Source: Adhaeribacter_A terreus
Lineage (GTDB): Bacteria > Bacteroidota > Bacteroidia > Cytophagales > Hymenobacteraceae
Assembly (NCBI RefSeq): GCF_042657365.1
Contig: NZ_JBHSKT010000006.1
Span: 1 to 64,000, forward strand
Length of the DNA: 64,000 bases
Reading direction: 5' to 3'
Both the position numbers and the translations under genes were made by a program. This document shows, one piece after another, positions 52,627 to 60,668 of this stretch (the first letter of the stretch is position 1; each line of letters opens with the position of its first letter). Under the pieces are notes generated by a model, which saw only the letters and a program-made list of their open reading frames with translations, searched no databases and had not been told where the DNA came from.

Positions 52627-52974
52627 ATGAATTCAGCGCAGATAGATTTTCAACAACTTCGGATCAAACACATCCTCTATAAATCGAAGGTACGCTCGGT
52701 GCTTTACGGAGGTACTTTTGATGAAGCTTTCTTTTCGAGTACCGGGCCGGTGAGTTACTGGTTCAACGATACCGGTTTGCCCAAATACGGGCTCGAACCG
52801 GAAATGAAACAATTGGCTGAAACGCACCAGGAACTGAACGCAACGGCTTTAAACTTATTTAAACTTTACAACAGCGGCCAGATAGACCAGGCCCACGACG
52901 GCTTAAAAACCATTGAAAACACATCGGAGCAGTTTTTAGGGTTGCTCGCGCAGCTGGAAAATAAACTGATCTGA
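52627..52974 (+). CDS. CZB-like (chemoreceptor zinc-binding fold) protein
   Basis: A 115-residue protein that by pattern matches the CZB domain: an N-terminal KHILYKSKVRSVLYGG helix, a YWFNDTGLPKYG turn where CZB has CxxGxW, an ETHQELN helix and a final amphipathic helix. CZB binds zinc through three His and one Cys. Here only H15 and H67 are kept; the Cys position is G40 (five before W45) and the last His is N71. It is therefore a degenerate or non-zinc CZB. It follows the PAS gene by 48 bp. Fold call is moderate. Confidence 0.6.
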   Translation: MNSAQIDFQQLRIKHILYKSKVRSVLYGGTFDEAFFSSTGPVSYWFNDTGLPKYGLEPEMKQLAETHQELNATALNLFKLYNSGQIDQAHDGLKTIENTSEQFLGLLAQLENKLI

Positions 52975-52986
52975 TAAATTACCCTT

Positions 52987-53015
52987 ACTTTTTAAGCTTA
53001 AAACGCTACCGTTTT
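52987..53015 (-). repeat. 29-bp AAAACG element
   Basis: Minus strand AAAACGGTAGCGTTTT, six bases, AAAAAGT. Its palindromic core is shared with the hairpin at 53000-53038. Confidence 0.82.
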
Positions 53016-53038
53016 TCATTGTAAAACGGTAGCGTTTT
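53000..53038 (+). terminator. Element-built hairpin after the CZB-like gene
   Basis: AAAACGCTACCGTTTT and AAAACGGTAGCGTTTT, a perfect 16-bp stem around 7 nt. The 3' T tract suggests termination, in both directions. Confidence 0.7.
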
Positions 53039-53051
53039 TGTTTGAAAAACT
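53023..53051 (+). repeat. 29-bp AAAACG element
   Basis: AAAACGGTAGCGTTTT, six bases, AAAAACT. Confidence 0.82.
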
Positions 53052-53081
53052 CATTGGAAAAGAAATACGGAAATTCAGGAA

Positions 53082-54362
53082 TTACGCTTTAATTTTATTC
53101 AGAATTACTTTATCTATTTTAAAACCGTCCATATCCACTACTTCAAATTCGTAGCCGTTATAAATTAGTTTTTCGCCGGTTTTAGGCACGCGGCTCAGAA
53201 AAAAAGTAATGAACCCGGCTAAGGTAACGTAATTGACCGTGTCTTTTTTTATGATCTCGTGCTCCAGCTCCCGGTTCAGCATCCGGATAGAAATGGCCGC
53301 ATTTATGAGGTAACTTCCATCGGCACGTCTGGCAATATCGGGTTCAAAACCTTCGTCTATATCCGGCAAGTCGCCTACAATGGCTTCCAGAATATCGTGC
53401 AGGGTAATAATGCCTTCTACGGCGCCAAATTCATCTACCACCACGCCCAAATTCTGCTTGTGTTTCCGGAAAAGGTTCAGGATAGCGCCGGCCAGCATGG
53501 TTTCTGAAACGTAGATCGGTTGGTGCAGAATGCTGCGCAGCGGCTGGTTGGGTTGCAACAGGTATTCGTAAAAATCTTTGGTCGTTAAAACTCCAATAAC
53601 ATTATCGAGGGAGCCTTCTGCCACCGGAAATTTGGAGTGAACGCTGTCGCGGATGTGGGTTTTGATCTTTTCCAGCGGCGCGTTAATGTCTATCCATTCC
53701 AGATCTTTGCGGTGGGTTTGCATGCTGCGCGCTTTCTGCCGCGAAAAGTAAAAAAGGTTCTGGTGCAGCTCGGTTTCTTCCTTTGCCAATACCCCCTGCC
53801 GGCCGGCAGTTTTCAGAATTTGCCGCAGGTCTTCTTCCGAAATTTTTTCTTCCGAAGGTTCTTTTACATGCAATAGTTTCACCATAAAATGCGTAGAACC
53901 GGAAAGCAGTTTTACCAGCGGCAACGCAATTTTGGTAAACACTTTAATGATGGGCGCTACAAACAACGCAATCTTTTCTGCATCGCTCAGCGCAATGGTT
54001 TTGGGAATCAGCTCGCCGACCACAATAGAAAAATACGTGATGCCCGCAATTACCAGCGTTATGGAAAGTCCGTCGGCGTAGGGCGCTAAAAAGCTGACTT
54101 GTTCCAGCCAGGGCCGCACATCGTCGCTTAAAGCTGCGCCGCCGTATGCCCCGGAAATAATGCCGATCAACGTAATGCCCACCTGTACCGCCGAGAGGAA
54201 ATCTTCCGGCTCACGCAGCAATTCCAGCACCACCCTGGCGTTTTTACTTCCCGCTTTTGCTTGCTGCTCGATCCGGGTTTTGCGCACCGAAACAATAGCG
54301 ATTTCCGACAAGGCAAAAAAACCGTTAAGCAACGTAAGCAAAACGAGAATGAGGATTTCCAT
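53082..54362 (-). CDS. CNNM/CBS-domain membrane protein (hemolysin-C/CorB-like)
   Basis: A 426-residue protein of the CNNM (DUF21) transporter family, linked in homologues to magnesium or cobalt efflux. The N-terminal domain (about 1-190) has helices starting ILILVLLTLLNGFFALSEIAIV, then the IGIISGAYGG and VVGELIPKTIAL motifs. A CBS pair (about 208-335, with VDEFGAVEGIITLHDILEAIVG) and a C-terminal CorC_HlyC domain follow. Older databases call it hemolysin; there is no evidence for haemolysis. Confidence 0.92.
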   Translation of the reverse strand: MEILILVLLTLLNGFFALSEIAIVSVRKTRIEQQAKAGSKNARVVLELLREPEDFLSAVQVGITLIGIISGAYGGAALSDDVRPWLEQVSFLAPYADGLSITLVIAGITYFSIVVGELIPKTIALSDAEKIALFVAPIIKVFTKIALPLVKLLSGSTHFMVKLLHVKEPSEEKISEEDLRQILKTAGRQGVLAKEETELHQNLFYFSRQKARSMQTHRKDLEWIDINAPLEKIKTHIRDSVHSKFPVAEGSLDNVIGVLTTKDFYEYLLQPNQPLRSILHQPIYVSETMLAGAILNLFRKHKQNLGVVVDEFGAVEGIITLHDILEAIVGDLPDIDEGFEPDIARRADGSYLINAAISIRMLNRELEHEIIKKDTVNYVTLAGFITFFLSRVPKTGEKLIYNGYEFEVVDMDGFKIDKVILNKIKA

Positions 54363-54397
54363 AGTTGCTTTAGCGGAAGATTATGATAATTTGTTCT

Positions 54398-54426
54398 GGT
54401 TTTTATGTTTAAAAGTATACCGTTTT
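54398..54426 (-). repeat. 29-bp AAAACG element
   Basis: Minus strand AAAACGGTATACTTTT, six bases, AAAAACC; 36 bp upstream of the CNNM gene. Confidence 0.78.
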
Positions 54427-54484
54427 TTCAGTTATCTTGACGTGAGGAGAGATCTCTTCGTATTGGTAGTTTGGTTCGCTATTG

Positions 54485-54513
54485 ACTTTTTGAGCTTGAA
54501 AGGATAGCGTTTT
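54485..54513 (-). repeat. 29-bp AAAACG element
   Basis: Minus strand AAAACGCTATCCTTTC, six bases, AAAAAGT. Confidence 0.8.
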
Positions 54514-54556
54514 ATGTCTTTCTGAGCACTAGCGAAGGACCTTGTCGGCGGGAAGT

Positions 54557-54585
54557 AGTTTTTCAACTAAAAAGGATACCGTTTT
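54557..54585 (-). repeat. 29-bp AAAACG element
   Basis: Minus strand AAAACGGTATCCTTTT, six bases, AAAAACT. Third in a row in the same orientation. Confidence 0.8.
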
Positions 54586-55097
54586 TGAAATACCTTTTCT
54601 GCTAGACATCTGACTTTTTACTTTCATCGGCAATTTTCACCCTCAAGCCGGGCGGGCTTCGTTTCTGCGTTCGCGTCTCACCCTTTCCTTTGCTTGCGCA
54701 ATTTTGCTAAAGCAAAAGTCGGAAAGTGCGGAGGCCGCTCTCACAGAAACTGGTATCATTTCCCTCCGTAGCTCGCGTTTTATCTGCTATAGCGTTTCAG
54801 GAAACGCTGCGCTGGCGATATAGTGAATTTAGGATTGCGGAAAAAAAAGCTCCCTTCCTTGATAAGGAGGGGGTGGTTGACTTACTCTGCCGCTTGCTTC
54901 AAGAGAGAAAGCCTGTTTATAAGCCAATCCTGTCCATCCCATAAATCCTGAAAATCGTGTCCAGACAAAAAGGGCACTTACAAAAGGTGCCCCTACATTC
55001 AATAATTTAAAATCCAATAAAAAAAACCGTGTTCAATCTTCATTGCCGTCTGCTTAAGCTGACGGCCTTCAAGTTTGCCTAAACATTAGGAATTACT

Positions 55098-56267
55098 TTA
55101 CTTCTTCGGCTCGTTTAAGCGGTTGTATTTGCGCATTACTTCCTGCAAACGTGCGCCGGGCAAGGCGTAGATCGTATTGCCGTTTATGCCTTCCATGTCT
55201 TCGGCGGCCATCATGGCGTTGATAATGGCTTCTTCGGTGGCTTCGACGGTTGCCTGGTAAAAGGCGTCGAGTTGTTCTTTCGGAATGGAGCGCCAAACGT
55301 CTAAGGTCCCTTTTTCATTTTGCTGCGCGTTTTGCGTGCTGAAAGCCAGGAAAATATCGCCGGAGGAATTTCTGCCTAAACCGCCGGTTCGCGCTACGCC
55401 AATGGAAGCCCGCTTGGCAATTTGTTTCAGTTGCGAAGGCAAAAACGGTGCGTTAGTAGCAATAATTACGATAATAGAACCGTCTTTTTCTTTCGTGTTA
55501 ATGATCGGGCGGAAATCCAGCACTTCTTTTCCAACCGGTACGCCGGCCACCATCAGGTCCTTTCTTCCACCGAAATTTCCTTGTACAAAAGCGCCCAGCG
55601 TGTACGTAGCCGTATCGATTTTTATAACGCGAGAACTGGTGCCGCTGCCGCCTTTAAAAAGAAACAAACTCATTCCGGTTCCGCCGCCTACGTTTCCTTC
55701 TGCCACCGGGCCACTTTTCGCATCTTCCAGCGCCTCGAAAACGTCTTTTTTGGTTACGTGCAGGCCATTAATATCATTCAGTATGCCATCGAAGGTTTCA
55801 CCGACAACCGGCAAGCCGAAAGAAAAATCGATGAGTTCGTTGGTTGAGAAATTTTTGATGCTCCACTCGCCTATTGCATCGCGCACCACGCCTACGCTGT
55901 TGGTATTTGTAATGCCGATGGGGCCGGAAGTAGTGCCGTAATCTTCTATGTAGGGCAAACCGGTCATTTCGCCGTCGCCGTTCAGGCTGAACCAGGCCGC
56001 CGGAACCGCCTGGTCGGTTTTGCCTTTGGGCAGAATTACGGTTACGCCGGTGCGCACCGGGCCTTTGCCAACTTTGTGCTTTCCTTTGCCTTTAATCAGG
56101 GTTTTGTAGCCAACCAATACGCCCGGCACATCGGTTATAGCGTTGTATTTCCCGGTTACGCCATCGAAGGGAACGCCCAGCTCGCGGGCTCTTGGTTTGG
56201 TTGGAGTTTGTGCGGAAACACTTATTGAAAAAGTTAAGGCCGCCGCTAAAAGCAAAGGTAATTTCAT
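55098..56267 (-). CDS. P1 family (DmpA-like) aminopeptidase
   Basis: A 389-residue N-terminal-nucleophile hydrolase related to L-aminopeptidase/D-Ala-esterase DmpA and beta-aminopeptidases, which self-cleave into two chains. A signal peptide (LLLAAALTFSISVSAQ) sends it to the periplasm. Family motifs are RARELGVPFDG, ITNTNSVGVVRDAI, EGNVGGGTGM and the presumed self-cleavage segment KGGSGTSSRVI, where a Ser becomes the nucleophile. Substrate unknown; D-amino-acid peptides are typical. Monocistronic. Confidence 0.92.
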   Translation of the reverse strand: MKLPLLLAAALTFSISVSAQTPTKPRARELGVPFDGVTGKYNAITDVPGVLVGYKTLIKGKGKHKVGKGPVRTGVTVILPKGKTDQAVPAAWFSLNGDGEMTGLPYIEDYGTTSGPIGITNTNSVGVVRDAIGEWSIKNFSTNELIDFSFGLPVVGETFDGILNDINGLHVTKKDVFEALEDAKSGPVAEGNVGGGTGMSLFLFKGGSGTSSRVIKIDTATYTLGAFVQGNFGGRKDLMVAGVPVGKEVLDFRPIINTKEKDGSIIVIIATNAPFLPSQLKQIAKRASIGVARTGGLGRNSSGDIFLAFSTQNAQQNEKGTLDVWRSIPKEQLDAFYQATVEATEEAIINAMMAAEDMEGINGNTIYALPGARLQEVMRKYNRLNEPKK

Positions 56268-56272
56268 GCAGA

Positions 56273-56301
56273 AAAACGCTAGGTTCTGGAAGGTTAAAAC
56301 T
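56273..56301 (+). repeat. 29-bp AAAACG element
   Basis: AAAACGCTAGGTTCTG, six bases, TAAAACT, 5 bp upstream of the P1 peptidase start and in the opposite orientation. Confidence 0.65.
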
Positions 56302-56413
56302 CTGAATTTACTGCAAAAGTATAGCTATTTTTTAATATTTATGAAAAGTATCTTTAATGTGTTAGGCCTGAAGCTTTTTCAGCAATTCAAACAAAATTAT
56401 TGGACGTCCTTCA

Positions 56414-56452
56414 AAAAGAAGAAAGACGCGGGTTATAGCGTCTTTCTTCTTT
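56414..56452. terminator. Terminator after the PepSY gene
   Basis: AAAGAAGAAAGACGC and GCGTCTTTCTTCTTT arms; T-rich on both sides, so it can act in either direction. Confidence 0.8.
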
Positions 56453-56482
56453 AATGACAAACTGAACTGTAGCAACCGGTCG

Positions 56483-57733
56483 CTAGGCGGCAAATTCCGG
56501 AGCCTTCTTTAATTTCTTTTTATCTTTTTTACGCAGGCGGTTCAGCCATAAAATAAGGCCGGAAACCGGGAACGTTACACCAGCAATACAGGCCAGAAAT
56601 GCGATGATCCGGCCTGGCAAACCACCGATCGAGCCTACGTGAACCGGGTAAAAAGTAGCGCGTACGCGTTGACCTAAATTCTTATCGGCATACAGGTTTT
56701 TCTCCAGCAATTTGCCGGAATACTGATCGAAGAAATACTGATTTGTGGCTTTTTCGTGAACCGGTTCCAGTGGTAATGCAGAAGCTGAAAAAACTCCGTC
56801 TACTTCTTTTGGGGCGTTCAGGTTGTAGAATTGCGCATCTGGTTCCAGCGTTTTAACGGCGGCAAAAGCCTGATCGAAGGAAACCGTTTTTGCATTTTCA
56901 GTAAGTACCGATTTTGGTGGTTCGGGCTTTTTGTTTTCGGAATTGGTAACTACGTAAATCGCATCGTTGAACCATTTAAAACTCCAGGCCAGACCCGTAA
57001 ATGCGAACGCAAACAGGAAAATGGCGGAGTAAAAACCGAGTACAATGTGCAGGTCATGGTTCATCCGTTTCCAGCCGCCGTCCCATTTAAAACGCAGGCG
57101 CTGCTTCAGGATTATCTGGTTTTTAGGCCACCACAAAATAATGCCGGTAAGCAAAATGAACAGGAAAATGAACGTAGAAACGCCGGTAATGAATTTACCA
57201 ATATCGTCGGCTAAAAGCCAGCGGTGCGTAGCAAACATAGTGTAGAAAAACGAGTTGCGGTGGTCGTATAAGCTGATTAGTTCGCCGGAATACGGGTTCA
57301 TGAAAGCGGTATTGTTCTTTTCTTTCCCGCCTTCTTTTTTGCCGCCTTTGCCTTTCTTGCCTTCGCCTTTGCCCTCTTCTTTTGCCCCGACTTTTTTGCC
57401 TTCAGCACCTACCGTTTTTCCTTCAGCTTTTTGCTTTTCGCCTTTGGCTTTGTCTTTCGGGTCCTGGTAACTTATTTCTACGGTGCGGGTTGGGTCGGCA
57501 TAAACTTTTACGCCCGAAATTTTAGCGCCCGACACTTTTTGCTGCACCACGGCTACCATTTTTTCCAGGGAAACGCGTTCCGTTTTTGGTTTTACCAGGT
57601 AGCGTTCCGGGTAAATGGTTTGCTGCAATTCTTTTTCGAAAACCAGCGCCGCCCCCGTAAAACAGATAACGGCAATAACCAGCCCGGCGGCTAAACTCAG
57701 GTACAAATGGATGTCGCGGAAAAAGTTTTTCAT
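56483..57733 (-). CDS. PepSY-associated membrane protein with charged insert
   Basis: A 416-residue inner-membrane protein of the PepSY_TM family, whose members often accompany siderophore receptors and may reduce or release iron. Helices lie near residues 10-32, 180-205, 228-255 and 370-392, with PepSY-like periplasmic segments between. A run of about 50 residues (92-140), almost all Lys, Glu and Gly, lies in the first periplasmic loop; it is encoded by short degenerate repeats and contains a 29-bp element match. The receptor gene lies 93 bp upstream, so this is probably one iron-uptake unit. Confidence 0.88.
   Translation of the reverse strand: MKNFFRDIHLYLSLAAGLVIAVICFTGAALVFEKELQQTIYPERYLVKPKTERVSLEKMVAVVQQKVSGAKISGVKVYADPTRTVEISYQDPKDKAKGEKQKAEGKTVGAEGKKVGAKEEGKGEGKKGKGGKKEGGKEKNNTAFMNPYSGELISLYDHRNSFFYTMFATHRWLLADDIGKFITGVSTFIFLFILLTGIILWWPKNQIILKQRLRFKWDGGWKRMNHDLHIVLGFYSAIFLFAFAFTGLAWSFKWFNDAIYVVTNSENKKPEPPKSVLTENAKTVSFDQAFAAVKTLEPDAQFYNLNAPKEVDGVFSASALPLEPVHEKATNQYFFDQYSGKLLEKNLYADKNLGQRVRATFYPVHVGSIGGLPGRIIAFLACIAGVTFPVSGLILWLNRLRKKDKKKLKKAPEFAA
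57390..57418 (-). repeat. AAAACG element-like sequence inside the PepSY gene
   Basis: AAAACGGTAGG, a lost middle block, and AAAAAGT in register followed by CGGGG. It lies in the Lys/Glu/Gly-rich insert. Confidence 0.4.
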
Positions 57734-57736
57734 GGT

Positions 57737-57765
57737 AGTTTTTAAGGCAAAAAGGGTAGCGTTTT
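57737..57765 (-). repeat. 29-bp AAAACG element
   Basis: Minus strand AAAACGCTACCCTTTT, six bases, AAAAACT; it ends 3 nt before the PepSY gene ATG. Confidence 0.8.
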
Positions 57766-57770
57766 CAGTG

Positions 57771-57808
57771 AAAAAACCCGGGCTCTGCCAAGCAAAGGTC
57801 CCGGGTTT
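57771..57808 (-). terminator. Terminator of the siderophore receptor gene
   Basis: AACCCGGG and CCCGGGTT arms and a T run on the minus strand, 18 nt past the receptor stop codon. If efficient, PepSY would need its own promoter. Confidence 0.75.
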
Positions 57809-57826
57809 GTGTGAGAGTAAAAACCG

Positions 57827-60253
57827 TTAGAATTTATATGAAAGCGTGGTTACGAACTGGCGCGGCACGATCGGGTTTACGCTGTAATTTTCGTGCACCA
57901 GGTAATTCAGTTCGTTGGTAATATTCGAAACTTTAGCCAGCAAGGAAATTTGCTTATAAGTATAACCGGCAGTAAGATCGAAAGTTGTGAAGCTGCTAAC
58001 CGGGATCAGGCGGCTGAATTTCTGTGTCTGCCCAACGGTGTTGTTCCAGCCGGCATTACGTTTGCCGGTGTAGAAGCCAGAAACGCCCACTTTCAGACCT
58101 TTTAATTTTTCGTTGCTGAAAGTATAAAATAAGCTGGCGTTACCGGTGTGAGCAGGATTGCTAACCAGGCGTTCGCCTTCTTTGTAACTGCCTTTGGTAT
58201 CTGGAGTTTTGGTGTAGCGCATGAAGTTATAGCTGTAACCCGCCAGAAAATTCAGGCCCGGCAATAAGGTACCGTTCAGATCGATTTCAGCGCCGTCGGA
58301 AGTGGTCTGGCCGGTAAATTCTTTTATGGTAGTAAGTGAATTTTCGTTGCCGTCTTTATCGAAGCGGGCCATTTGTGCCAGATCGTTGTTAATGATGCGG
58401 TACAAGGTAAAGTTTGCAGATAAGCGGCCTTTTATCAGGTCATTCTTCACGCCTACTTCGTACTGATCTATGATAGATGGTTTCAGGTTGTTGCCGTAAA
58501 TATCGGTGCCGGTGTTGGTAGCGAAGTTATTGGAATAGCTGGCGAATAAAGAAGTTGCCGTGCTTGGCTGGTAAACTACTCCTACGCGCGGCGAAAAGGC
58601 TTTGTCGTATTTGGCTTTCGCGCCTTCGGTAATGGTATCTTTTTCAAGGTCGTAAATTTTGGCAACTGCTGCTTCCTGGTAAGACCAACGCAGACCGGCC
58701 AGCACTTTAAGTTTTTCCGAAACCGAGATCAGGTCCTGGGCAAAAATTCCGAAGCGGGTTGTAGGTGTTTCGGTACGGGTAATATTGTTGGTTTGCGGCA
58801 GATCGGTGCGCGGCGTAAATTTATTCGGGTCTAAGGTATTAACGGTATCGTAAACGCCACTTTTGCTCAATCCATCTATCGTAAACGCGTTGGTAATGTT
58901 CATATATCGTTCAGCATCGGCGCCGGCCAGGAAAGTATGTTTAAACGAACCGGTATTGAATGCACCGGTCAGATTCAGCTGGCTGTTGTAGTAGTTTTCA
59001 GCAAGTTTTGAGCGGGTAAGTTTGCGTCCCCAGTCGCCGTTTGCTAGTGCCTGAATACGTTCGGTAGAGAAATAATTGCGGTCGAAATCCTGGCGGGCTA
59101 CCAAAAAGTTCAGTTTCCAGGTTTCTGTAATGTGGTGGTTTACTGTTAAGGAAGCGTTAGTTTGATCTACGTTATTATAAGCCCACGGCGTGTTGAAGGT
59201 AGCTGAACGCGGAGCCACCGTATTCAGAACGGTATCGGCCAGGGAACCAACGCCAAAATCCGGCGTAAGATCGTGCTTCATATAATCGGCCTGCAATAAA
59301 ATTTCGGTGCGGTCGCTGAGTTTATAAAGCAGCGACGGATTTACATAGATCTTTTTAGATTCTACATCTTTGCGGAAGCTCTCAGCAGTTTCGTAAGTAC
59401 CAATTACGCGGAAAGCCAGTTTTTTACTGATCGGACCATAAATATCGGCCATTGGTTTATATAAGCTATAACTGCCGGCACGCATCGAAATTTCACCGCC
59501 GTATTCAAATTTAGGCTGCTTAGTAACCATGTTAATTACCGCGCCACCGCTTACGTTGCCATAAAGCAAAGCCGCGCTGCCTTTCAATACTTCTACTTTC
59601 TCTAAGGTGCTGGCTTCCGGAATTACGGCTGAATTGGAGCGGGCACCGTTTTTCATGATGTTGTTGGCGCCTAAATTGTAACCACGGGCAAAAAACGTTT
59701 CGGAAGTAGTGCCGCGGGAAGTGCCCAAAGCCACACCGTTCACGTTTTTAATTACATCGCTTAGTTTGGAGGCTTGTTGTTCGGTTATTACTTCAGTACC
59801 AATTACGGCCATGCTTTGCGGCATATCCATGGGGCGCACCGCCATTTTACCAACCGAAACCGGACGGTCGTTCTGGCTGCGGCGGGCGATGATCTGCACT
59901 TCCGATAACTTCTGGCTGTTTTCCGATAAGGTAAAATCGAGCTCCGTTACTTTTCCGGCCTCTACCGCTACCGTTTTTTCCTGGGTTTGTAAACCTACCA
60001 GGCTGGTAATAAGCGTGTAGTTACCAGGCTTTACATTTTTGATCGTGTAGGTACCGTTTTCGGCAGAAGCAGTTCCTTTTCCGGCTTCCTTTAAATAGAT
60101 ATTTACAAAACCGGCTGGTTCACCTTCGCTGGTTGCAATGCGGCCCTGAATGCTTCCGGTCTGTGCAAATGCGGAAACAGAGAACAAAAAGAGACAAACC
60201 AGCAGGCTGGCAGCAAACGGAAAGAGACGGTTAGATGGGTAAAAGTGCAACAT
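57827..60253 (-). CDS. TonB-dependent siderophore receptor
   Basis: An 808-residue outer-membrane receptor for ferric siderophores. A signal peptide (FAASLLVCLFLFSVSAFAQ) is followed by a carboxypeptidase-regulatory-like domain (about 32-112, GRIATSEGEPAGFVNIYL), the plug (about 130-245, with PQSMAVIGTEVITEQQASKL and SRGTTSETFFARGYN) and a 22-strand barrel ending FVTTLSYKF. The plug resembles FhuE/FpvA-type receptors for hydroxamate or mixed siderophores. The PepSY protein downstream supports an iron role. A Fur box was not found. Confidence 0.93.
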   Translation of the reverse strand: MLHFYPSNRLFPFAASLLVCLFLFSVSAFAQTGSIQGRIATSEGEPAGFVNIYLKEAGKGTASAENGTYTIKNVKPGNYTLITSLVGLQTQEKTVAVEAGKVTELDFTLSENSQKLSEVQIIARRSQNDRPVSVGKMAVRPMDMPQSMAVIGTEVITEQQASKLSDVIKNVNGVALGTSRGTTSETFFARGYNLGANNIMKNGARSNSAVIPEASTLEKVEVLKGSAALLYGNVSGGAVINMVTKQPKFEYGGEISMRAGSYSLYKPMADIYGPISKKLAFRVIGTYETAESFRKDVESKKIYVNPSLLYKLSDRTEILLQADYMKHDLTPDFGVGSLADTVLNTVAPRSATFNTPWAYNNVDQTNASLTVNHHITETWKLNFLVARQDFDRNYFSTERIQALANGDWGRKLTRSKLAENYYNSQLNLTGAFNTGSFKHTFLAGADAERYMNITNAFTIDGLSKSGVYDTVNTLDPNKFTPRTDLPQTNNITRTETPTTRFGIFAQDLISVSEKLKVLAGLRWSYQEAAVAKIYDLEKDTITEGAKAKYDKAFSPRVGVVYQPSTATSLFASYSNNFATNTGTDIYGNNLKPSIIDQYEVGVKNDLIKGRLSANFTLYRIINNDLAQMARFDKDGNENSLTTIKEFTGQTTSDGAEIDLNGTLLPGLNFLAGYSYNFMRYTKTPDTKGSYKEGERLVSNPAHTGNASLFYTFSNEKLKGLKVGVSGFYTGKRNAGWNNTVGQTQKFSRLIPVSSFTTFDLTAGYTYKQISLLAKVSNITNELNYLVHENYSVNPIVPRQFVTTLSYKF

Positions 60254-60443
60254 TGGTAAGAGCTTTATATTGATTAATTTTATTTAGACTTATTTTAAAT
60301 AATGGCAAATCTACACCACTATTTAGATACATTCCAAATAAAATTTCAAATAAAATTTCGGAAAAGCAGCAACATAAACCGTGTCGCCTTATAGCATAGT
60401 ATATTTAAGTTTCTGAAATTCAGTTAAGCTATAAACCGCTTTT

Positions 60444-60472
60444 GAAATCCTATGTTTTCAGCCCGAAAAAGT
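60444..60472 (+). repeat. 29-bp AAAACG element, degenerate
   Basis: GAAATCCTATGTTTTC, six bases, AAAAAGT. The first block is worn; the last two are perfect. Confidence 0.55.
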
Positions 60473-60604
60473 ATTGGGTAGAATCCTGTAGGAAACTGAT
60501 AAGGAAAAAGAGTCTTGGAAAATGAGGAAGGCTGAACAACATTCCCGGCGGAAAACCTTGCGGGGTACAAAAGAGTAAAGAACAACAATCTGCCGGCAGC
60601 CCTT

Positions 60605-60633
60605 GGTTTTTGGGCCTGAAACCCTACCGTTTT
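60605..60633 (-). repeat. 29-bp AAAACG element
   Basis: Minus strand AAAACGGTAGGGTTTC, six bases, AAAAACC. Confidence 0.78.
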
Positions 60634-60668
60634 CCGGCAATTGCAAATGTATATACCAAAACAATTTT

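Larger units (their letters stand above)
54363..55097. other. 0.7-kb gene-free spacer
   Basis: No credible gene. Three minus-oriented 29-bp elements occupy the first 225 bp. Further on are several small hairpins, including GGGCACTTACAAAAGGTGCCC-like pairing near 54975-54996, and an AAATCCTGAAAATC tract (about 54942) that recurs near 21007. Confidence 0.6.
60254..60668. other. Spacer between receptor and sixA
   Basis: 415 bp without a gene. The first 150 bp are AT-rich and should contain the receptor promoter, but no clear TAnnTTTG box or Fur-type palindrome was recognised. Two 29-bp elements follow. Confidence 0.55.

Noticed and set aside
55285..55941. 218-codon frame antisense to the P1 peptidase
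   Set aside because: The P1 peptidase motifs on the minus strand are intact, so this is a shadow.
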